NCBI GenBank assembly: GCA_016932435.1
Contig: JAFGCW010000036.1
Coordinates: forward strand, 1 to 64,000
Reading direction: 5' to 3'
From: Dehalococcoidales bacterium
GTDB taxonomy: Bacteria > Chloroflexota > Dehalococcoidia > Dehalococcoidales > UBA2162
Length of the DNA: 64,000 nt
The notes under the pieces were generated by a model, which was not told the DNA's origin, ran no database searches, and was given only the letters and a program-made list of their open reading frames with translations. The translations under genes and the position numbers were made by a program. Position 1 is the first letter of the stretch. Each line of letters starts with the position of its first letter. Below are positions 7,327-16,962 of this stretch, one piece after another.

Positions 7327-8844
7327 ATGAAGATACTTCTTGTCTACCCGAGTTACCCGGATACTTTCTGGAGTTTCAGACACGCCCTCAGGTTCATCTC
7401 TAAAAAAGCGGCGTTCCCGCCCCTTGGTTTGCTGACGGTCGCCTCGATGCTGCCCGGAGAATGGGAAAAGAAACTCGTCGATATGAATGTAAATGACCTG
7501 ACCGATGAAGATATTAAATGGGCCGATTACGTCTTTATCAGCGCCATGGTCGTTCAGAGAGAATCTGTAAAGGAAGTGATATCGCGCTGCAACGCTCTAA
7601 ATATAAAAACGGTCTGCGGCGGACCCCTGTTCACTACCGGCTATGATGAGTTCGAAGGTGTCGATCATTTCGTTCTCGGCGAAGCGGAATCTACATTGCA
7701 CCCATTCCTGGCAGATCTCGAAAAGGGCGAAGCGAAACATCTCTATGAAAGTGATGAAAGACCCCCGATAGACAAAACACCAATCCCGATGTGGTCTCTT
7801 ATAGATTCGAATTATTACTCATCACTCGCCATCCAGTATTCCCGCGGTTGCCCCTTCGACTGCGAGTTCTGCGACATCATCATTCTCAATGGCCATGTGC
7901 CGCGCACCAAGGAAAAAGAGCAGATGCTGACTGAACTGGACGCGGTATACCAAACCGGATGGCGCGGCGGTGTTTTCATAGTCGACGATAATTTCATCGG
8001 CAACAAGAAAAAGCTGAAAGCTGAAACCCTACCGGCAATGATCGAGTGGCAGAAAGAAAGGAAACACCCGTTCTCGTTTTTCACCGAGGTATCGATCAAT
8101 CTTTCCGATGATGAACAATTGATGCAGTCAATGGCAGAAGCTGGTTTCGACCGGGTCTTCATAGGTATCGAAACACCGAATGAAGACAGCCTGGTCGAGT
8201 GTAATAAGCTGCCTAATAAAGGACGAGATCTTACCTCTGCAGTAAAAATTCTCCAGAACAATGGTTTCGAGGTACAGGGAGGATTTATCGTCGGATTCGA
8301 TTCCGACCCCATATCCATCTTTAAAAGCCAGATTAATTTCATTCAGAACAGCGGGATTGTTACCGCCATGGTCGGTCTGCTTAACGCACCTCGGGGTACC
8401 AGGTTGTACCACCGTCTTAAAGATGAAAACCGCCTCCTGAAAGACATCTCCGGTGATAATACCGATTACTCGATTAACTTCGTCCCCAAGATGAACCCCG
8501 ACACTCTGATAAACGGATACAGGAACATCGTTCATACCATTTACTCTCCAAAGCAATATTATGAACGGGTCAAAACGTTCCTCCAGGAATACAATCCTCC
8601 AAAGATAAACAAAGCACCTCAACTCAGGTTCCAGCATATAGAGGGACTTTTCAAATCGATCTGGTTCCTGGGCATCAAGGAAAAAGGAAGAAGGTATTAC
8701 TGGAGACTCATACTCTCCACGCTGTTTAAGAAACCGAGAGCGTTCCCTCTCTCTGTAAGTCTGTCTGTGTTCGGATTCCACTTCAGGAAAGTAGCCGAAA
8801 GACTAAATATAAATCAACTGGAAGATATAACCTCTTCAGGATAA
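7327..8844 (+). CDS. Cobalamin-binding radical SAM protein (DUF4070 type)
   Basis: A 505-aa enzyme with an AAGGAG ribosome site 6 bp before the ATG. Residues 1-140 form a B12-binding Rossmann domain (starts MKILLVYPSYP; GLGVL-type core replaced by PPLGLLTVASML), followed by a radical SAM domain with the cluster motif CPFDCEFC (CxxxCxxC) near residue 178 and a GGFIVGFDSD strand near residue 320. The C-terminal third matches the DUF4070 region seen in hopanoid-type and other lipid or cofactor methylases. Family knowledge predicts a radical methylation or ring-rearrangement; the substrate is not known. It stands alone, behind its own promoter and attenuator-like hairpin. Confidence 0.8.
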   Translation: MKILLVYPSYPDTFWSFRHALRFISKKAAFPPLGLLTVASMLPGEWEKKLVDMNVNDLTDEDIKWADYVFISAMVVQRESVKEVISRCNALNIKTVCGGPLFTTGYDEFEGVDHFVLGEAESTLHPFLADLEKGEAKHLYESDERPPIDKTPIPMWSLIDSNYYSSLAIQYSRGCPFDCEFCDIIILNGHVPRTKEKEQMLTELDAVYQTGWRGGVFIVDDNFIGNKKKLKAETLPAMIEWQKERKHPFSFFTEVSINLSDDEQLMQSMAEAGFDRVFIGIETPNEDSLVECNKLPNKGRDLTSAVKILQNNGFEVQGGFIVGFDSDPISIFKSQINFIQNSGIVTAMVGLLNAPRGTRLYHRLKDENRLLKDISGDNTDYSINFVPKMNPDTLINGYRNIVHTIYSPKQYYERVKTFLQEYNPPKINKAPQLRFQHIEGLFKSIWFLGIKEKGRRYYWRLILSTLFKKPRAFPLSVSLSVFGFHFRKVAERLNINQLEDITSSG

Positions 8845-9026
8845 ACGCTGTCTCGAAGGTTAACGTTAAAGCCAAAAGAGAGATTATTCAGCGATAGAAT
8901 CGATTTTCACAAATATCTGAATTATTTTCTCTCTAACTGTCGCTTTTTTTTGGTTGTTATGTTAAAATATATATGTTAATCAGAAACTGTTGACCTTAGC
9001 CTGAAATCCATTGTTAGTGAGGAGTT

Positions 9027-9938
9027 GTGGTGAAAGAAGAAATTAAGAGATTCCTGACCTACTTATCGGTAGAGAAAGGTTTTTCGGAAAATACGCTGGC
9101 TGCATACCAGAATGACCTTTCACAGCTAGCTGCATTCATTGAAGAAGAAGCTACAAAATCCGATAAAGACCCATCCTGGATCAAATTCAACCGCCAGTCG
9201 ATGCTGGCTTACCAGCTTCAGCTTAAAGAACGAAAATACGCGGCTACTACACTGGCAAGAAAAATAGCTGCCGCCAAGAGCTTCTTCAAGTTTCTAATGT
9301 CCGAAGGTAAAATCACCGAGAACCCAACCCAGAATGTAGCGTCGCCAAACGTCGGTCGGCTTCTTCCGAAACCAATTTCCCTGAAACAGGTGCGTCAACT
9401 TCTCGATCAACCGGCAAAACAGTCGACGCCTGAAGCAAAGAGAGACCGTGCCATGCTGGAACTCCTCTATGCCAGCGGAATGAGGGTAAGTGAACTTATT
9501 TCTCTGAACCTGGACGATATGGATATCGAAGGCGGTTTCGTACGCTGCTTCGGCAAGGGTAATAAAGAACGCATGATACCGATATACCGCCAGGCTGCCG
9601 TAATAGTCGATGAATACATCAGGGAAGCTCGTCCCCAGATAGTACGCAGGGACGATGAAAAAGCCCTGTTCCTTAACAGACGGGGTGAAAGACTGACCCG
9701 ACAGGGTTTCTGGCAAATACTTAAAGGTTATGCCAAGGCAGCCGGGCTGGATGAAGAAATAACACCCCACACACTGAGACACAGCTTCGCTACTCACATG
9801 CTCAGCGGTGGAGCCGATCTGAGATCAGTACAGGAATTATTGGGACACGCCAATATTTCGACAACCCAGGTTTACACTCACCTTACCTCAGATCATGTCC
9901 GTCGCACCTATGAAAAATCACATCCGAGAGCCAAGTAA
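9027..9938 (+). CDS. xerD: XerC/XerD-like tyrosine recombinase
   Basis: At 303 aa this is the normal length for the Xer chromosome-dimer resolvases. The core-binding domain starts FLTYLSVEKGFSENTLAAYQNDL; the catalytic domain shows R in ASGMRVSELI, K in GKGNKERM, HxLRH in HTLRHSFATHML, H in LGHANISTT and Y in VYTHLTS. Tandem GTG codons at 9027 and 9030 follow GAGGAG. XerC and XerD cannot be told apart from sequence alone here; single-Xer organisms exist. Differs clearly from the island integrase at 5922, which is longer and divergent. Confidence 0.85.
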   Translation: MVKEEIKRFLTYLSVEKGFSENTLAAYQNDLSQLAAFIEEEATKSDKDPSWIKFNRQSMLAYQLQLKERKYAATTLARKIAAAKSFFKFLMSEGKITENPTQNVASPNVGRLLPKPISLKQVRQLLDQPAKQSTPEAKRDRAMLELLYASGMRVSELISLNLDDMDIEGGFVRCFGKGNKERMIPIYRQAAVIVDEYIREARPQIVRRDDEKALFLNRRGERLTRQGFWQILKGYAKAAGLDEEITPHTLRHSFATHMLSGGADLRSVQELLGHANISTTQVYTHLTSDHVRRTYEKSHPRAK

Positions 9939-9976
9939 AACCAGTAACATAACGAATTCATAATCGGGAGTTGATT

Positions 9977-10261
9977 ATGCCTGCCAAATCTCGCCGTAAA
10001 AGAAGTAAAAACCCTCCTCCCAGCAAGAGGATAAAACAAACCGACAGCAGTAAAACTGCCGCGGTAGCAAATCAGTCGACTGTTAACACTGTCGATTCTG
10101 CTGCAGTTGTTGAGACTTCTGTTCCATTAGAGAAGAAAGCAACCGCGCAGGTCCGGAATACAGTCATTCGTTATCCCTACATATCATCGGAACTTAAGAC
10201 GATAGGTATTCTTGCAGTCCTGGTACTGGTAATTCTCGGCATACTGGCTGCTGTATTATAG
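9977..10261 (+). CDS. Small basic protein with one C-terminal membrane segment
   Basis: The 94-residue product begins with a very basic tract (PAKSRRKRSKN), has a Ser/Ala/Val-rich low-complexity middle and ends in one hydrophobic helix (IGILAVLVLVILGILAAVL). GGGAG at 9966-9970 is spaced correctly for the ATG at 9977 rather than the TTG at 9971. It lies between xer and pcm in a same-strand run. It is probably tail-anchored; no function recognised. Confidence 0.6.
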   Translation: MPAKSRRKRSKNPPPSKRIKQTDSSKTAAVANQSTVNTVDSAAVVETSVPLEKKATAQVRNTVIRYPYISSELKTIGILAVLVLVILGILAAVL

Positions 10262-10289
10262 TCGACCGCAATATAATTATGGTCCTGTC

Positions 10290-10925
10290 GTGGATTTTGA
10301 TAAATCGAGAGAAAGACTTATAAGCCAAATTGGCGCTGAAATCCGTGACAAACGAGTGCTTGGTGCCATGTCCCGCGTACCGCGGGAGAAGTTCGTGTCA
10401 CCGGACATACAGCATTTAGCCTATGAAGACAGACCACTTCCTATTCGACTGGGACAGACCATTTCACAACCGCTAATCGTTGCCATTATGACCGAAGCCC
10501 TGGAACTCACCGGAAAAGAAAAAGTTCTGGAAATCGGTACGGGAAGCGGATATCAAACAGCAATTCTTGCCGAACTCGCAGATTCCGTAATTTCCGTAGA
10601 GCGCCTGCCGGAACTGGCTGATGCCGCCGGTATTTTACTAAACGAACTGGAATATACCAATGTAACCGTGCACGTCGCTGGACAAACACTTGGCTGGCAT
10701 AAGGACGCTCCTTATGATGCGATAATTACTACAGCTGGGGCTCCTGAGGTGCCGCCCGACCTGGTAGCCCAGCTCAAATTTGATGGTATACTCGTTATAC
10801 CCGTTGGATCACGCCACCTCCAGGAACTCATAAAAGTGACGAGGCTGAAAACTAAAAACAAAATACAAAATCTTGGAGGTTGCCGATTTGTTTCGCTGAT
10901 AGGTAAAGGGGCATGGGATAAATAA
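10290..10925 (+). CDS. pcm: Protein-L-isoaspartate O-methyltransferase
   Basis: This 211-aa SAM-dependent enzyme repairs isoaspartyl residues in aged proteins. Visible family features are VPREKFV and LAYEDRPLPI near the N-terminus, GQTISQPLIVAIMTEAL (substrate and SAM region), SAM motif I VLEIGTGSGYQTAILAEL and IITTAGAPEVPPDLVAQL. The start is GTG at 10290. Length fits the family. It is followed 29 bp later by a nitroreductase gene, in a loose same-strand group. Confidence 0.9.
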   Translation: MDFDKSRERLISQIGAEIRDKRVLGAMSRVPREKFVSPDIQHLAYEDRPLPIRLGQTISQPLIVAIMTEALELTGKEKVLEIGTGSGYQTAILAELADSVISVERLPELADAAGILLNELEYTNVTVHVAGQTLGWHKDAPYDAIITTAGAPEVPPDLVAQLKFDGILVIPVGSRHLQELIKVTRLKTKNKIQNLGGCRFVSLIGKGAWDK

Positions 10926-10954
10926 AGTATGAAGGAATACTGAAAGGAAAATAA

Positions 10955-11512
10955 ATGGAAATAACCGAAGTAATAAAGAATCGGCGGAGTATCCGAAGAA
11001 TGAAATCAGATCCTATCGATGATGAAACCCTCGGAAAGGTACTTGAAGCAGCCAGGTGGGCACCTTCCTGGAAAAACACCCAGTGCTGGCGGTTCGTGGT
11101 GGTACGCGATAGTAGTATAAAGTCAGAGGTTGCCGATTGTATGATCAGTGTCGGATCCGGTGAGAATCCCAGTGCTAACGCAATCAAGCAAGCTCCGGTA
11201 CTGATAATCTCCTGCGCTGAACTCGGAAAATCCGGACTAAACGCCGGTGATTTCGCCACCGATAAAGGTGACTGGTATATGTATGATGTCGCCCTTGCCA
11301 TGCAGAATCTGGTACTGGAAGCTCATTCTCTGGGACTCGGAACAGTCCACCTGGGATTGTTCGATGCCCGGAAAGTCGCTAAAATCCTCGGTGTACCTGA
11401 AGGTTTCTGCGTGGTAGCAATGACCCCGCTTGGTTATCCCGATGAGACACCCGGAACTGTCCCCAGGAAAGAATTATCAGAGATCGTGTCTTATGAGAAA
11501 TTCGGTGGCTAG
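10955..11512 (+). CDS. Nitroreductase-family flavoprotein
   Basis: The 185-aa protein begins MEITEVIKNRRSIRRMKSDP, the classic FMN-binding RRSIR start of the nitroreductase family, and has AARWAPSWKNTQCWRFVVV (FMN contact), a central dimer helix and GLGTVHLGLFD plus VVAMTPLGYPDE near the C-terminus. Such enzymes use NAD(P)H to reduce nitro groups, quinones or flavins; the physiological substrate is not predictable. The stop at 11510-11512 directly abuts the next ATG, so the two genes are coupled. Confidence 0.85.
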   Translation: MEITEVIKNRRSIRRMKSDPIDDETLGKVLEAARWAPSWKNTQCWRFVVVRDSSIKSEVADCMISVGSGENPSANAIKQAPVLIISCAELGKSGLNAGDFATDKGDWYMYDVALAMQNLVLEAHSLGLGTVHLGLFDARKVAKILGVPEGFCVVAMTPLGYPDETPGTVPRKELSEIVSYEKFGG

Positions 11513-12073
11513 ATGAATTACAGGAAGTGGCTTTTTATCTCTACCGCACTTTTTATCATCGGCCTGCTTCTCGGATTGATAATCCCCACCGAAGGAGCAG
11601 GTCTGTTTCTGAAAGAAGCCTCAGCCCTGGATGAAATGGCGGGAATCATAGCTCCACTCCCGCAGATCGTTGTTTTTATATTCATACTTCTGAAAAACAT
11701 CTCCGTTATAGTATTAAGCTTTGTATTAAGCCCGATATTATGTATCTTTCCTGTTATCACTCTGGTTATCAACGGCGGAGTAATCGGTCTGGTGTCGGTA
11801 ATATTTATAGAAGAAGAATCTCTTCTGTTCCTGCTCACCGGCCTGCTTCCACACGGCATATTTGAACTGCCGGCATTGATAATGGGAGAAGCAGTTGCTT
11901 TAAGTTTCGGAATCGCTGTTCTTCGGGGAATATTCGGTAAAGATAAACAGGATATAATAAAGTCTAATTTAAAAGGTAACCTGAAATACCTGGCTATATC
12001 TGCCGGTCTTTTCCTCGCAGCAGCTATAATCGAGACGTTTATTACCCCTGTTTTACTGGATCGTGTTGTGTAA
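11513..12073 (+). CDS. SpoIIM-like (DUF95) integral membrane protein
   Basis: The 186-aa protein has about five hydrophobic segments and the family signature GLLPHGIFELPALIMGEAVAL near residue 115, shared with stage II sporulation protein M and its many relatives in non-sporulating bacteria. No sporulation genes are seen, so a general membrane role is more likely than sporulation. The start codon immediately follows the nitroreductase stop. Confidence 0.75.
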   Translation: MNYRKWLFISTALFIIGLLLGLIIPTEGAGLFLKEASALDEMAGIIAPLPQIVVFIFILLKNISVIVLSFVLSPILCIFPVITLVINGGVIGLVSVIFIEEESLLFLLTGLLPHGIFELPALIMGEAVALSFGIAVLRGIFGKDKQDIIKSNLKGNLKYLAISAGLFLAAAIIETFITPVLLDRVV

Positions 12074-12149
12074 TCGCAAGAGGTTTCTACACTTGCTGAG
12101 TGTGCGTGCAAAGACTATAATGGATAAGAATAAACATAGTAGGTGAAAA

Positions 12150-14213
12150 ATGAACCGATATGGACCCGAAAACATCCGCAATGTTGTTCTGCTTTCCCAT
12201 AATGGGGCTGGTAAAACATCGATATCAGAAGCCGCCCTGTTCGACAGCGGTGCAATAAACCGGTTAGGTAAGGTTGAAAACGGCACGACAACGTCAGATT
12301 ATGACGAAACGGAAGCAAAGCATAACATCAGTATAAATCTCTCAGTATTACCATGTGAATGGACGGATACGAAGATCAATATTATTGATACTCCGGGATA
12401 CTCGGATTTCATAGCCGAGGTAAAAGCAGGCATGAGAGTCTGCGAAGGAGTAGTGATAGTCATCTGCGCAGCATCCGGCATTGAAGTCGGGACGCAACAG
12501 AGATGGGATGACTGTGAAGAAGCCGGATTACCACGGTTTCTTTTTGTTAACAAGATGGACCGTGAGAACGTGGATTTCATCCGTACCGTCAGTGAACTGC
12601 AGGAAAAATTCGGTATCCATTGCGTACCAATTCAACTTCCTATAGGTTCCCAGGCTAATTTCCAGGGTGTGGTAGACCTGCTTACATTGAAGAGCTATAC
12701 CGGCACAGAGGGTAAAGAAGGTGAAGTTCCGGCGGATATGAAGGATCAAGTAGAAACATACAGGGAGAAATTGATAGAAGCCGCGGCCGAATTCGATGAT
12801 ACACTCCTGGAAAAATACCTTGGCGGCGAAGACCTCAGCATGGAAGAGCTGAATAACGGGCTCAAACAGAGTGTCGCTGCCGGTAAGGTCGTACCCATAC
12901 TGGCCGGTTCCGGGACAAAGAATCTCGGAATCAGGCAGCTACTCGATGCTGTTAAGGAATATCTTCCCTCTCCGATCGAATCGGAAGTGGCAACGGTAAA
13001 CAAGTCAGGTGAACAGGAAATGGTAAAACCGGGTGAGGATTCACCTCTTGCCGCTCTTGTGTTTAAGACTACCGCAGACCCATATGTCGGAAAACTTACC
13101 TACTTCAGGGTCTATAACGGTGTTTTCAAGAGTAATTCCCAGGTCTATAATTCCAATCATCAGGAGTCCGAACGTATCGGTCAGCTATTCACCCTGAGAG
13201 GGAAAACACAGGAACCGGCAACCGAGATACCGGCAGGTGATATCGGCGGCGTGGCTAAGCTAAGCGTGACCAGCACCGGCGATACACTCTGCACCCAGGA
13301 TAAACCTGTAAAACTGGCACCTATTACATTCCCGAACCCGGTCTTCTCACAAGCGGTATATCCCAAGACCAAGGCTGATCTTGATAAACTTGGGCCTGCT
13401 CTTACCAGACTGGTGGAAGAAGAACCTACCATGCATGTACGCCGCGATACGGAAACCGGCGAAACAATATTATCCGGTATGGGTGAAACCCAGCTCGATG
13501 TTGCCGCTGAGGAAATACAGAGTAAGTTCGGTGTTAATTTATTACTGGAGACTCCCAAGGTTCCGTACCGGGAAACGATTACATCAACCGTACAGGCGGA
13601 GTATAAACACAAAAAACAGACCGGTGGTCACGGCCAGTACGGTCATGTCCTGTTAAGACTTGAACCGTTACCTGCCGGAAGCGGCACCGAGTTTAAAGAT
13701 GAAGTTGTCGGTGGCCGTATACCCAGGAATTATATCCCGGCAGTTGAAAAGGGAATAAATGAAGCTCTGAACGAAGGTGTTTTGGCTCGTTATCCTGCTA
13801 CCGATATAAAGATAGCCGTATATGACGGTAGTTTCCACCCGGTTGATTCTTCGGAAATCTGCTTCAAGATAGCCGGTTCCGGAGCGTTCAAGAAAGGTAT
13901 GACCGACGCGAATCCTATCCTGCTTGAGCCAATAATGGATATGACGATAACCGTTCCTGAAGATTATACCGGTGATATCATCGGCGATCTGAATACCAAG
14001 CGTGCTCAGCTCCAGGGTATGAATCCTTCAAACGGGATGAATGTTATCCAGGCACAGGCACCACTGGCTGAAATTCAACGCTACGCTATCGACCTGAAGT
14101 CCATTACTCAGGGCAAGGGTACCTTCACAATGGAGTTCAGCCACTACCAGCCAATGCCTTCGACAAACACTCAGAAAGTCGTCGCTGAAAGACAGGCTGA
14201 GAAAGAAAGCTAA
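12150..14213 (+). CDS. Elongation factor G-like GTPase (EF-G paralogue)
   Basis: The 687-aa product has all EF-G domains. G1 reads SHNGAGKTS instead of the HIDAGKTT of canonical EF-G, G3 is DTPGYSDF and G4 is NKMD. Domain IV contains GGHGQYGHVLLRLEPL and the C-terminus matches EF-G domain V (EPIMDMTITVPEDYTGDIIGDLN). The altered P-loop and lack of neighbouring rpsL/rpsG/tuf place it with EF-G-like proteins (FusA2 type), which may work in recycling, stress or stalled translation rather than bulk elongation. AGGTGA precedes the ATG. The last ~20 residues are charged. Confidence 0.85.
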   Translation: MNRYGPENIRNVVLLSHNGAGKTSISEAALFDSGAINRLGKVENGTTTSDYDETEAKHNISINLSVLPCEWTDTKINIIDTPGYSDFIAEVKAGMRVCEGVVIVICAASGIEVGTQQRWDDCEEAGLPRFLFVNKMDRENVDFIRTVSELQEKFGIHCVPIQLPIGSQANFQGVVDLLTLKSYTGTEGKEGEVPADMKDQVETYREKLIEAAAEFDDTLLEKYLGGEDLSMEELNNGLKQSVAAGKVVPILAGSGTKNLGIRQLLDAVKEYLPSPIESEVATVNKSGEQEMVKPGEDSPLAALVFKTTADPYVGKLTYFRVYNGVFKSNSQVYNSNHQESERIGQLFTLRGKTQEPATEIPAGDIGGVAKLSVTSTGDTLCTQDKPVKLAPITFPNPVFSQAVYPKTKADLDKLGPALTRLVEEEPTMHVRRDTETGETILSGMGETQLDVAAEEIQSKFGVNLLLETPKVPYRETITSTVQAEYKHKKQTGGHGQYGHVLLRLEPLPAGSGTEFKDEVVGGRIPRNYIPAVEKGINEALNEGVLARYPATDIKIAVYDGSFHPVDSSEICFKIAGSGAFKKGMTDANPILLEPIMDMTITVPEDYTGDIIGDLNTKRAQLQGMNPSNGMNVIQAQAPLAEIQRYAIDLKSITQGKGTFTMEFSHYQPMPSTNTQKVVAERQAEKES

Positions 14214-14245
14214 ACTCGATACCAATAATATAACTGAAAAACAAA

Positions 14246-14271
14246 GAGAGTCACGAAAATTCGTGACTCTC
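14246..14271. terminator. Bidirectional terminator between EF-G-like gene and etfA
   Basis: A perfect 12-bp stem, GAGAGTCACGAA at 14246-14257 with 14260-14271, has a 2-nt loop, followed by ATTTCTT on the plus side and preceded by A-rich sequence that gives a T-run on the minus side. Confidence 0.8.
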
Positions 14272-14293
14272 ATTTCTTACCCGTCAGATATAA

Positions 14294-15289
14294 TTATGAA
14301 ATAAGTTCCTTAACCTTGTCCTTGAAAGCCGGCAGTATCTTCTTCCAGTCGCCGACTACTCCGTAATGGGCCATTCTGAATATGTTCGCCTCGGAATCCT
14401 TGTTTATGGCAACGATGGTCTTCGCTCCGGAACATCCCGCCATGTGCTGGGAAGCACCGGAAACACCTACCGCTATATACAGATCCGGTGTAACGATTTT
14501 ACCGGTAAGTCCAACCTGCGCTTTATCCGGCATCCATCCGTTATCGCAGGCGGGACGGCTTGCTCCGACGGCACCTTTCATCATCCTAGCCAGTTCTTCC
14601 AGCTCTTTGAATCCTTCTTCACCGCCGATACCTCGACCGCCGGTGACGATCACGGCAGCATCTTCTAACTTAACGCCTTCTACTTCTTCTTTTACTTTTT
14701 CCAGCACCCTGGTTCTTATTGCAGAAGCATCGAGGCCGGCATCGATATTCACCACTTCACCCTGTCTCGAATCATCTTTCGCAAGCGGAGTCATCGATTT
14801 GGCTCTGACCGTTGCTATCTGGGGATCGGTATCGGTCACATATATAGCCTGCGCATTACCGCCATATACCGGCTTTGTCTGTAGCAGCCTTTTCGAATCC
14901 GGGTCTATTTCAAGGGCCACACAATCCAGTACAGCCGCGGTTTCAAGCCTGAATGCCAGGCGTGCCGCAATATCGCTTCCAATCTCTGTCTGTCCTAACA
15001 ATAGAATGGCAGGATTGGCTTCTTTAGCAGCTTTTTCAGCTGCCGCGACGTAAGAATCCGCCTGGTAATCTCCAAGCAGTGGATCTTCGACCACATATAC
15101 CTTGTCGGCTCCATAGGCTATTGCTTCCTGGGCACATCCACTGACTGCACTCCCGATGAGAAGCGTACTCAGTTCCTGCCCGAGTTCATCGGCCAGTTTT
15201 CTTCCGCATCCAAGCAACTCGGTGGATATGGAACTCAGGTTTCCTTCGATAACCTCTCCAAGTATCATTACTCCTTTATTATCTGCCAT
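14294..15289 (-). CDS. etfA: Electron transfer flavoprotein alpha subunit
   Basis: The 331-aa protein has the EtfA N-terminal domain and the conserved FAD-binding C-terminus: VIVTGGRGIGGEEGFKELE, GAVGASRPACDNGWMP, VGLTGKIVTPDLYIAVGVSGASQHMAG and TIVAINKDSEANIFRMAHYGVVGD. With EtfB it carries electrons from acyl-CoA dehydrogenases or similar flavoenzymes to a quinone reductase or, in anaerobes, takes part in bifurcation. GGAGG lies 7 bp before the ATG at 15289. It follows etfB by 58 bp in the same operon. Confidence 0.95.
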   Translation of the reverse strand: MADNKGVMILGEVIEGNLSSISTELLGCGRKLADELGQELSTLLIGSAVSGCAQEAIAYGADKVYVVEDPLLGDYQADSYVAAAEKAAKEANPAILLLGQTEIGSDIAARLAFRLETAAVLDCVALEIDPDSKRLLQTKPVYGGNAQAIYVTDTDPQIATVRAKSMTPLAKDDSRQGEVVNIDAGLDASAIRTRVLEKVKEEVEGVKLEDAAVIVTGGRGIGGEEGFKELEELARMMKGAVGASRPACDNGWMPDKAQVGLTGKIVTPDLYIAVGVSGASQHMAGCSGAKTIVAINKDSEANIFRMAHYGVVGDWKKILPAFKDKVKELIS

Positions 15290-15347
15290 CTGTTTTCCTC
15301 CTGTAATACCGCCCTGGAATTATGTCCAGAAGCAGTATATTTCAGAT

Positions 15348-16148
15348 TTATAATACCTTTACTTCCCTGAGTTTCGTCGCCAGTTTTTCCGCCGCTTCCT
15401 CAGGGCTTTCCCCTTCGATCATCTCACATTCACCTTCACGGACCGGCTGGAATAACTTGAGCAGCTTTGTGCGTCTACCTGATACGCCGATTTGACCTGC
15501 ATCGACCTCTATATCAGCAGGTTTCCATACAATGGGTTCCTTCTTCTTGGCTGCCATAATCCCCTTGATCGTCGGGTACCTGGCTTCACCAAGCTCATTA
15601 CTCACCGTGACTACAGCCGGAAGAGAAACTTCGATTACATCATACCCATCGGCTGTAACCCGTTCTACTTTAGCTTTGCCGTCTTCCGGTTCTACCTTTT
15701 TGGCCAGGGTAACACTGGGCAGTCCCAGTATCTCCGCAATACCCGAACCAACCTGACCGTTATCCCAATCCGCGGCTTGTCGACCGCAGAATATCAGGTC
15801 ATATTCGCCAATCTTCTTGATCGCTCTGGATATCGCATTAGCAACCGACCAAGCATCGCCCTCATCGTAAGCTTCATCCTCGAGCAGTACAAGCTCGTCA
15901 GCACCCATTGACAAAGGTTTTTTTACTACATCCCGCAGCAAATTGTTGCCGAGCGATATCACGGTTATCTTACCACCCTGAGCGTCCTTTATCTTAAGTG
16001 CCGCTTCAAGAGCGTTCTCATCGAAAGGACTGATTACCGGCGGAATTCCCTGCGGGGGAATTACTTTGTTTGTGGAAACATCGACCCTGAAACTCGCCGG
16101 TGGAGCCTCCGGGTCAACTACCTGCTTACAGCACACAATCATGTTCAT
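15348..16148 (-). CDS. etfB: Electron transfer flavoprotein beta subunit
   Basis: The AMP-binding partner of EtfA (266 aa from the chosen start MNMIVCCKQVVDPEAPP). Typical features are DENALEAALKIKDAQGG, VISLGNNLLRDVVKKPLSMGADELVLL and FCGRQAADWDNGQVGSGIAEILGLP. The AGGAG site is only one base from the ATG at 16157 but well spaced from the in-frame ATG at 16148, which also gives the usual EtfB N-terminus. Forms an operon with etfA; the electron donor enzyme is not encoded next door. Confidence 0.93.
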   Translation of the reverse strand: MNMIVCCKQVVDPEAPPASFRVDVSTNKVIPPQGIPPVISPFDENALEAALKIKDAQGGKITVISLGNNLLRDVVKKPLSMGADELVLLEDEAYDEGDAWSVANAISRAIKKIGEYDLIFCGRQAADWDNGQVGSGIAEILGLPSVTLAKKVEPEDGKAKVERVTADGYDVIEVSLPAVVTVSNELGEARYPTIKGIMAAKKKEPIVWKPADIEVDAGQIGVSGRRTKLLKLFQPVREGECEMIEGESPEEAAEKLATKLREVKVL

Positions 16149-16240
16149 AGCAGACATACTCCTTTATGATTAGTAATTAATGGGGAAACGACCCAAGAAA
16201 ATAATATCAATATTAACTGATATACGTCAACTCAAAATTA

Positions 16241-16645
16241 CTATTCAGGCTCAGACGATATATTCGGAAATAATCCATCTAATGGAAATGGAGGTTGGGC
16301 CACAGGACGGACTGCCAGCGATAAAAGAGCCATTTCATTATCATCTCCCGCAATTCGATTCGCCTTCAGCGTACCGCAATCATTACACCTGTGAATAAGA
16401 ATCCACTCTCCTTTTCGTACTGATATCGCAATAGGCTCCATGATACCGTTACAGGATGACCTGCGGTCACCGGGATGTTCATCGAGGTGAATACTCCTCA
16501 GACACCAGGGACAATGATTCCTGTGTCTTGTTCCTACAGAAACCTTTGAAACGGAACGTCCGCAAAAAATACAGGTAAAATGGCTGTCCGGATCCTTGTT
16601 TTGACTGTTTTTATCTTTATATCGATAAGATTTATTATCATTCAT
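16241..16645 (-). CDS. RNHCP-domain zinc-binding protein
   Basis: The 134-aa protein contains HFTCIFCGRSV, then RHRNHCPWCLRSIHLDEHPGDR, the Arg-Asn-His-Cys-Pro signature that names the family, and later HRCNDCGTLKANRIAGDD. The paired CxxC motifs imply zinc binding. The family is widespread and of unknown function. The ATG at 16645 has a weak purine-rich leader only. It lies downstream of prmC on the same strand after a 317-base gap. Confidence 0.8.
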   Translation of the reverse strand: MNDNKSYRYKDKNSQNKDPDSHFTCIFCGRSVSKVSVGTRHRNHCPWCLRSIHLDEHPGDRRSSCNGIMEPIAISVRKGEWILIHRCNDCGTLKANRIAGDDNEMALLSLAVRPVAQPPFPLDGLFPNISSEPE

Positions 16646-16725
16646 ACATTCTTTCCAGTGAATTTGGTTAAATAAAGAGCCACCGATACTTATATATCGA
16701 TCGTATCGTTCGTGGAAATCAGAAA

Positions 16726-16756
16726 GTCGCGGTAAACCATACCCGCGACCTTTTTT
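16726..16756 (+). terminator. Hairpin with T-run, oriented on the plus strand
   Basis: GTCGCGG (16726-16732) pairs with CCGCGAC (16743-16749), followed by a cytosine and then six T at 16751-16756. The surrounding 16646-16962 stretch has no gene, and both neighbours are on the minus strand, so the orientation is unexpected: it may end an unannotated short plus-strand RNA or act weakly for prfA-prmC on the other strand. Confidence 0.45.
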
Positions 16757-16962
16757 ATGGTTTTGAAATACCTGTATTGAAAATAAAAAAAGACCATTCC
16801 CGGAAGAACAGCCTGTTGATCATTGTTGATAACCTGATCTCTAACAGGAGATGTGCCGGGGTACGTTTATTCCGCAAAATGTATATACGACTTGATCTAA
16901 CATTAACGCCCCCTTAAGAATAGAAAATATATCCCGAATAATAGCATCATTCGCAATCTCGG

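Noticed and set aside
7815..8342. 175-aa minus-strand frame inside the radical SAM gene
   Set aside because: Complement of a conserved coding region; low-complexity Ser-rich translation typical of a shadow frame.
14382..15053. 223-aa plus-strand frame opposite etfA
   Set aside because: Antisense to well-conserved EtfA; Ser/Ala/Pro-rich shadow.
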